A stretch of DNA of 64,000 nt from Tenacibaculum mesophilum (lineage in GTDB: Bacteria; Bacteroidota; Bacteroidia; Flavobacteriales; Flavobacteriaceae), in assembly GCF_003867075.1 (NCBI RefSeq), contig NZ_CP032544.1, positions 2,598,001 through 2,662,000 of the forward strand. Direction: 5' to 3'. Positions 60,107-64,000 of the stretch are shown one piece after another. The number at the start of each line of letters is the position of its first letter. Position 1 is the first letter of the stretch. A program made the position numbers and the translations under genes. The notes beneath the pieces are model-generated. The model searched no databases, had not been told where the DNA came from, and was given only the letters and a program-made list of their open reading frames with translations.

Positions 60107-61045
60107 ATGCACAAAAAACTAGCATCAGATTTAACCAGTTTAGCACACAGTATTTTACAGATGAAAAATAGAGAAGATGTGTTTGAGTTAAAGCAAAAGG
60201 CATATGAGGTTTACGAAAAACTTTCGGTTTTAGCGTATGTAGAAGAATACATAAATAATACTCCTAATCCTACAAAAACTAAAGAGGAACTGTTAAAAGA
60301 TGTTTTACTTGCCGAAGAAAAAAAGCAAGCTGAAGCTGTTGAAGAAATTTTACCTAAGATAGAAGAGGTAAGTTTAGAGACAAAGAAAGAAGTTGTAGAT
60401 GATTTGGATGCTGAGGTTGAAAAAAAGAAAGAACCAATTCAAGAAGAGGTAAAAGTAGAGAAGTCTACAGAAGAAAAGATACAAAAGGAGGAACAAGAGT
60501 CTATAGAAAGTAGGGAAGTACATCACTTAGAAGAAGACTTAAAAGAAGGTTTTGAGCAAGAAGCAGATGAAATAGTTGAAAAAGTAATAGAAGGAATTAA
60601 TGAAGAAATAATTACTAATGAAATTATTGAACAGCCTTTTGATGAATTAGAAGAACTGCTACATGGTGATGGAGAAGATTTGAAAAATGATGTGAAAGAT
60701 GTTGGAGATAGGAAAACTCCTACTTTAGAAGATGAGTTGCAAGATACTATATCAGTTGATGTAATTACAGATTTATTTACTAAGGCAGCACCTAAGAAAA
60801 CAATTAATGATCACTTTCTAAATACAATTCAAATTGATTTAAACGATAGAATTGCTTTTGTAAAACACCTTTTTGAAGGAAATCAAAATGATTTTAATAG
60901 GGTTATTTCTCAATTAAATACTTTTAAAACAGAAAAAGAAGCAAAAAAATTTATCAATAAAATGATTAAACCAGATTATGATTGGTCTGATAAAGAAGAA
61001 TATGAAAATAGACTGTTAGAAATTATTGAAAGAAGATTTGCTTAA
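60107..61045 (+). CDS. Conserved acidic protein of unknown function
   Basis: The 312-residue protein has three parts. An N-terminal helical segment (1-65) contains LTSLAHSILQMKNREDVFELKQKAYEVYEKLSVLAYVE. A very acidic, Glu/Lys-rich low-complexity middle (about 70-215) follows. The folded C-terminal part (about 228-312) contains NDHFLNTIQIDLNDRIAFVKHLFEGN and NRVISQLNTFKTEKEAKKFI. No signal peptide is seen. It is widespread in Flavobacteriia in my recollection, but no function is assigned. It is followed by a glycosyltransferase gene after 27 bases. Confidence 0.72.
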   Translation: MHKKLASDLTSLAHSILQMKNREDVFELKQKAYEVYEKLSVLAYVEEYINNTPNPTKTKEELLKDVLLAEEKKQAEAVEEILPKIEEVSLETKKEVVDDLDAEVEKKKEPIQEEVKVEKSTEEKIQKEEQESIESREVHHLEEDLKEGFEQEADEIVEKVIEGINEEIITNEIIEQPFDELEELLHGDGEDLKNDVKDVGDRKTPTLEDELQDTISVDVITDLFTKAAPKKTINDHFLNTIQIDLNDRIAFVKHLFEGNQNDFNRVISQLNTFKTEKEAKKFINKMIKPDYDWSDKEEYENRLLEIIERRFA

Positions 61046-61072
61046 AACATAATTAAGATTAATAACAAAAAT

Positions 61073-61801
61073 ATGGAGCAGAAGTATATTTTTTGCATGA
61101 AGTGGGGTACATTGTACGGAGCAGAATATGTAAACCGATTATATTCGATGGTGAAACGAAATTTAACCTATGATTTTAAAATGGTTTGTTTTACTGATGA
61201 TAAAAAAGGAATTATTGGAGAGATTGACTGTTATGAAATACCTGAAATGAATATTCGTACGGATATTCCAGAAAGAATGTGGAAGAAACTAACAACTTTA
61301 AAAGAAGATCTTTATGGTTTAAAAGGAACGGCTCTTTTTTTAGATTTAGATATAGTTATTGTTGATAATATCGATTGTTTTTTTGAAGTTGATGGAACTT
61401 TTAGAATAATTAAAGATCATAGTTGGAGAAGTTGGAGAATTACAGGAAATTCATCGGTATATAGATTTCAAATTGGGAAACATGGATATGTATTTAATGA
61501 TTTTTTGGAGAAGTTTGAAGAAATAAGAAAAATACATAGGAATGAACAAGAGTATTTAACTCATAGTATTAATGATAGAGGGTATTTAGAATATTGGCCA
61601 AAAGAATGGTGCCCCAGTTTTAAATATGATTGTGTATCTAGATTTCCTTTAGCTTTTTGGAAAACACCAGCTATACCTAAGGGAGCAAAAATTATTATTT
61701 TTCATGGGGAAATTAACCCACATAAAGCAATAAAAGGTGGTAGAGGAAAATGGTATAGATATGTAAAAGCTGCTCCTTGGGTTGAGAAATATTGGAAATA
61801 A
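61073..61801 (+). CDS. GT-A glycosyltransferase-like protein
   Basis: The 242-residue protein has a nucleotide-sugar transferase look. An N-terminal strand (YIFCMKWGTLYGAEYVNRLYSMV) and MVCFTDDKKGI precede a DxD in LFLDLDIVIV (about 97-106). FHGEINPHKA near the end supplies another likely metal or substrate contact. It belongs near GT8-type hypothetical glycosyltransferases. Donor and acceptor are unknown, and no other sugar genes flank it. Confidence 0.68.
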   Translation: MEQKYIFCMKWGTLYGAEYVNRLYSMVKRNLTYDFKMVCFTDDKKGIIGEIDCYEIPEMNIRTDIPERMWKKLTTLKEDLYGLKGTALFLDLDIVIVDNIDCFFEVDGTFRIIKDHSWRSWRITGNSSVYRFQIGKHGYVFNDFLEKFEEIRKIHRNEQEYLTHSINDRGYLEYWPKEWCPSFKYDCVSRFPLAFWKTPAIPKGAKIIIFHGEINPHKAIKGGRGKWYRYVKAAPWVEKYWK

Positions 61802-61805
61802 AAAG

Positions 61806-61834
61806 AAAAGTGCACTTAATAGTGCACTTTTTTA
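61806..61834. terminator. Bidirectional terminator
   Basis: An 11-bp stem (AAAAGTGCACT with AGTGCACTTTT) and a TAAT loop lie between convergent genes. It overlaps the stop codon of the universal stress protein gene. Confidence 0.85.
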
Positions 61835-62659
61835 TACTTTAAATGTTAGCATTGGTCGCATAGCACTTTTAGAGAGGCTTTTAGTAATGCTGCCATTAAA
61901 AATATGAGATAAGCCACTTCTTCCATGCGTAGCTAAAGCAATTATATCTGCGTTAATTTTATTAGCAAAATGAAGAATTCCTTTCTCAACAGAAGAGTCA
62001 TTGTAAATATTAATAGTGTAATTTTCTAAACCATATGTGTCTGTAATTTTTTTAATTCTTTCGTTAGTGTCTTGAGAGTTTTCAAATTTCTGGGGAGTGT
62101 TTATTTTTAGTAAATGTATTGTACAATCAAAATTATTACTAAAATCAAGAAATCGTTCAAAAGCCTTATTTTTTTTAGGTTTAAAGCTAGATGCAAAGAC
62201 GATATCTTTTGGTGTAAAACTGTCGTTATTCTTTTTTGTAACAATGACAGGTATTTCAGAGTTTCGTACAACTTTTTCAGTGTTAGACCCAATTAAGATT
62301 TCTTCAAGGTTTGTATGCCCTTTAGATCCCATAATGATTAAATCTGTACTGTTTTTTTTAGAATAATCTCTAATACCTTCAAATGGACTTTGAAATCTGA
62401 TAGCATGTTTAACATTTTTAATTTTAGGAAAAAAATCCTTTTTGTAATCCAGGAGTCTGTCACGAACCTTTCTAATATATAACATGCTTTCTGGAATACT
62501 AAAGTTAGTTCCAGCCCCCATGTCAACGATTCCTGTAGGAAGTTCAACCATATGAAGTAAGTGTACTTCACTGTTGGCTTTGCTAGCTATTTTAGAAGCT
62601 AGTTTCGAAGCATATTCAGAAGACTTCGAAAAATCAGTAGGTACTAATATTTTTTTCAT
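61832..62659 (-). CDS. Universal stress protein with two UspA domains
   Basis: The 275-residue protein has two tandem UspA domains. The first (1-145) starts MKKILVPTDFSKSSEYA and ends with the ATP-binding loop MGSKGHTNLEEILIGSNTEKVV. The second (about 150-275) ends ATHGRSGLSHIFNGSITKSL. Both loops keep the G-x-x-G-x-G/S residues, so ATP binding is likely. It is a cytoplasmic stress protein of unknown precise role. It is divergent from the rimP operon. Confidence 0.88.
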   Translation of the reverse strand: MKKILVPTDFSKSSEYASKLASKIASKANSEVHLLHMVELPTGIVDMGAGTNFSIPESMLYIRKVRDRLLDYKKDFFPKIKNVKHAIRFQSPFEGIRDYSKKNSTDLIIMGSKGHTNLEEILIGSNTEKVVRNSEIPVIVTKKNNDSFTPKDIVFASSFKPKKNKAFERFLDFSNNFDCTIHLLKINTPQKFENSQDTNERIKKITDTYGLENYTINIYNDSSVEKGILHFANKINADIIALATHGRSGLSHIFNGSITKSLSKSAMRPMLTFKV

Positions 62660-62731
62660 AATAAGAAAGTTTTAAGAGAGATAGTTTCTTAAAGATACAA
62701 AAAACAATGTTATAAAGAAAGAGGGTTGATA

Positions 62732-62763
62732 TTTGTGTGTTAATGAATAACTTACTATATTTG
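62732..62763 (+). promoter_or_regulatory. rimP-nusA promoter (TTTG, 20-base spacer, TATATTTG)
   Basis: Both elements of the flavobacterial consensus are exact: TTTG at 62732-62735 and TATATTTG at 62756-62763. Transcription would begin near 62770, upstream of the leader hairpin. Confidence 0.7.
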
Positions 62764-62789
62764 CACCAAATTTATTAATCAGATAGATG

Positions 62790-62816
62790 AAGGGGACGTT
62801 AGTCCCCTCTTTTTAT
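62790..62816 (+). terminator. Leader terminator / attenuator before rimP
   Basis: A GC-rich stem (AGGGGAC with GTCCCCT, loop GTTA) is followed by CTTTTT, between the promoter and the rimP ATG at 62824. It would release a transcript of about 50 nt unless read through. Confidence 0.65.
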
Positions 62817-62823
62817 ACCTAAG

Positions 62824-63285
62824 ATGAATCAAGAACGAGTTAGAGAATTATTACAAGAAGCCTTAGAAGAAAACAAATCTTTATATTTAATAGATTTACA
62901 ATTCTTGTCGGATAACAAAATAAAGGTAATAGTAGATGGAGATTCAGGTGTGCCACTAAGTGAGTGTATTCGTATTAGTAGGAATATAGAGCATAATTTA
63001 GATAGAGAAGAAGAAGATTTTTCGTTAGAAGTGACAACACCAGATATTGCACATCCAATAGCTGTAAAACGTCAGTATAAAAAGAATATCAACCGAATTC
63101 TAAAAGTTAAAACAGCAACAGAAGAATTTGAAGGAACGTTAACTGAGGTAACAGAAGAGACCATTACCCTATTTTGGAAAGCAAGAGAGCCTAAGCCAAT
63201 AGGTAAAGGAAAGCATACGGTAGAAAAAACAAAAATACTAGCGTATCAGGATATTAAAGAAGCAAAAGTGAAGATCATATTTTAA
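62824..63285 (+). CDS. rimP: Ribosome maturation factor RimP
   Basis: The 153-residue protein has the RimP N-terminal alpha/beta domain (LYLIDLQFLSDNKIKVIVDGDSGVPLSECIRISRNIEHNLDREEEDFSLEVTTP region) and a C-terminal Sm-like domain. The conserved turn SPDIxxP appears as TPDIAHPI. It helps assemble the 30S subunit. nusA follows after 12 bases, the standard order. The leader hairpin just before the start suggests that the operon is attenuated, possibly by its own product NusA. Confidence 0.92.
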   Translation: MNQERVRELLQEALEENKSLYLIDLQFLSDNKIKVIVDGDSGVPLSECIRISRNIEHNLDREEEDFSLEVTTPDIAHPIAVKRQYKKNINRILKVKTATEEFEGTLTEVTEETITLFWKAREPKPIGKGKHTVEKTKILAYQDIKEAKVKIIF

Positions 63286-63297
63286 TTAGAGAATGAA

Positions 63298-64000
63298 ATG
63301 GAAAATATTGCGTTAATAGAATCATTTTCGGAGTTTAAAGATAATAAAAGTATAGACAGAGTAACATTAATGTCTATCTTAGAAGAAGTATTTCGTGCAG
63401 CCTTAAAGCGTAGGTTTGGGTCAGATGAGAATTTTGATATCATTATAAACCCTGATAAAGGAGATTTAGAGATTTGGAGAAATCGAGTGGTGGTGGCAGA
63501 TGGAATGTCTGAAGATGATAATGAGGAAATAGAACTTGCAGAAGCAAGGAAAATTGAACCAGATTTTGAAATTGGAGAAGATGTTTCTGAAGAAGTAAAG
63601 CTAGTAGATTTAGGTAGACGTGCTATTTTAGCATTACGCCAAAACTTAATTTCTAAAATTCACGAGCACGATAGTACAAACGTTTTTAAACAATTTAAAG
63701 ATTTAGAAGGAGAAATTTATAGTGCAGAAGTACACCATATTCGTCATAATGCTGTAATTTTGTTGGATGATGAAGGAAATGAGATTGTTTTACCAAAGAG
63801 TGAACAAATTCGTTCAGACTTCTTTAGAAAAGGAGATGCAGTTAGAGGAGTGATAAAATCTGTAGAGTTAAGAGGTAATAAACCCGCTATTATTTTATCA
63901 AGAACTTCACCAGCGTTCTTAGTGAAATTATTTGAACAAGAAATCCCTGAAGTTTTCGATGGTTTAATTACTATTGAAGGCGTAGCAAGGATTCCTGGAG
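63298..64000 (+). CDS. nusA: Transcription factor NusA (3' end missing)
   Basis: The start is the ATG at 63298; the overlapping ATG at 63293 leads to an early stop. The visible 234 residues begin MENIALIESFSEFKDNKSID. They include the RNA-polymerase-binding N-terminal domain (RAALKRRFG, INPDKGDLEIWR, AILALRQNLISKI) and the S1 domain (GEIYSAEVHHIRHNAVILL, LPKSEQI, LSRTSPAFLVKLFEQEIPE). The KH domains are cut off by the window end. NusA controls pausing and termination. Confidence 0.95.
   Translation, partial: MENIALIESFSEFKDNKSIDRVTLMSILEEVFRAALKRRFGSDENFDIIINPDKGDLEIWRNRVVVADGMSEDDNEEIELAEARKIEPDFEIGEDVSEEVKLVDLGRRAILALRQNLISKIHEHDSTNVFKQFKDLEGEIYSAEVHHIRHNAVILLDDEGNEIVLPKSEQIRSDFFRKGDAVRGVIKSVELRGNKPAIILSRTSPAFLVKLFEQEIPEVFDGLITIEGVARIPG

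Noticed and set aside
1-64000. tRNA, rRNA, CRISPR array, insertion sequence or prophage.
   Set aside because: I saw no cloverleaf-like genes, no spaced direct repeat arrays and no transposase, integrase or phage structural protein.

Overview
The window is AT-rich, densely packed chromosomal DNA from a member of the Bacteroidota, most likely a marine Flavobacteriaceae of the Tenacibaculum/Polaribacter type. The basis is gene content: SusC/SusD, TonB-dependent receptors with carboxypeptidase-like N-domains, a type IX secretion C-terminal tail, DUF4271, DUF4296, DUF2911 and DUF5689 proteins, and Bacteroidota-style TAnnTTTG -7 promoter boxes. The genus is an inference. I saw no rRNA, tRNA, CRISPR array, insertion sequence or prophage. 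Apart from the start-less stretch before 39357, no gap between genes exceeds about 300 bases.

Layout. 1-6326 (minus): a tight operon of an FAD oxidoreductase, a membrane polyferredoxin, a MORN-like protein, two GT2 glycosyltransferases and a GT-C mannosyltransferase cut by the window edge. 6467-9650 (plus): an outer-membrane barrel protein, a GH113-like lipoprotein and a one-POTRA Omp85 protein. 9763-11856 (minus): an S46 peptidase with the DPP11 (Asp/Glu) specificity residue. 11947-20519 (minus): DUF2064 transferase, SusC, SusD, Na+/solute symporter, a metallophosphatase-like protein lacking several metal ligands, and a fatty-acid-hydroxylase-family protein, which looks like one uptake and processing locus. 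20631-27506: hemD and DUF4271, then GT2, GNAT, pyrC, DUF4296, an epimerase and tyrS.

27606-31343 is a probable copper locus: a Cys-rich small protein faces a small Cys membrane protein, an MbnP-like lipoprotein, an MbnH-like diheme enzyme and an outer-membrane protein with a CxxCxC motif. 31466-41413 holds a DUF2911 protein, a methyltransferase-like protein, a Cys-rich thaumatin-like protein, leuS, two tandem paralogous lipoproteins, a membrane protein, a GNAT protein with no normal start codon, and tesB.

41474-54485 looks like a phosphate-acquisition region: PiT transporter, phosphate-type porin, metallophosphoesterase, secreted M28 peptidase, an OB/lamin-tail lipoprotein, a TonB receptor and a secreted EEP nuclease. 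Four copies of an 11-bp-period heptamer repeat resembling a Pho box sit in this region. Three of them precede the PiT, porin and receptor genes. Between the porin and the metallophosphoesterase I predict a small RNA of about 100 nt. Its loop is perfectly complementary over 20 nt to the porin leader. The same two 20-bp arms could instead be an invertible element. This is the most interesting undescribed candidate in the window.

54518-64000 is housekeeping: recJ, an OsmC protein, an AhpD-like protein, mscL, alr, tdk, an acidic conserved protein, a glycosyltransferase, a universal stress protein, and rimP-nusA. A terminator-like hairpin lies in the rimP leader, and nusA runs off the window end.
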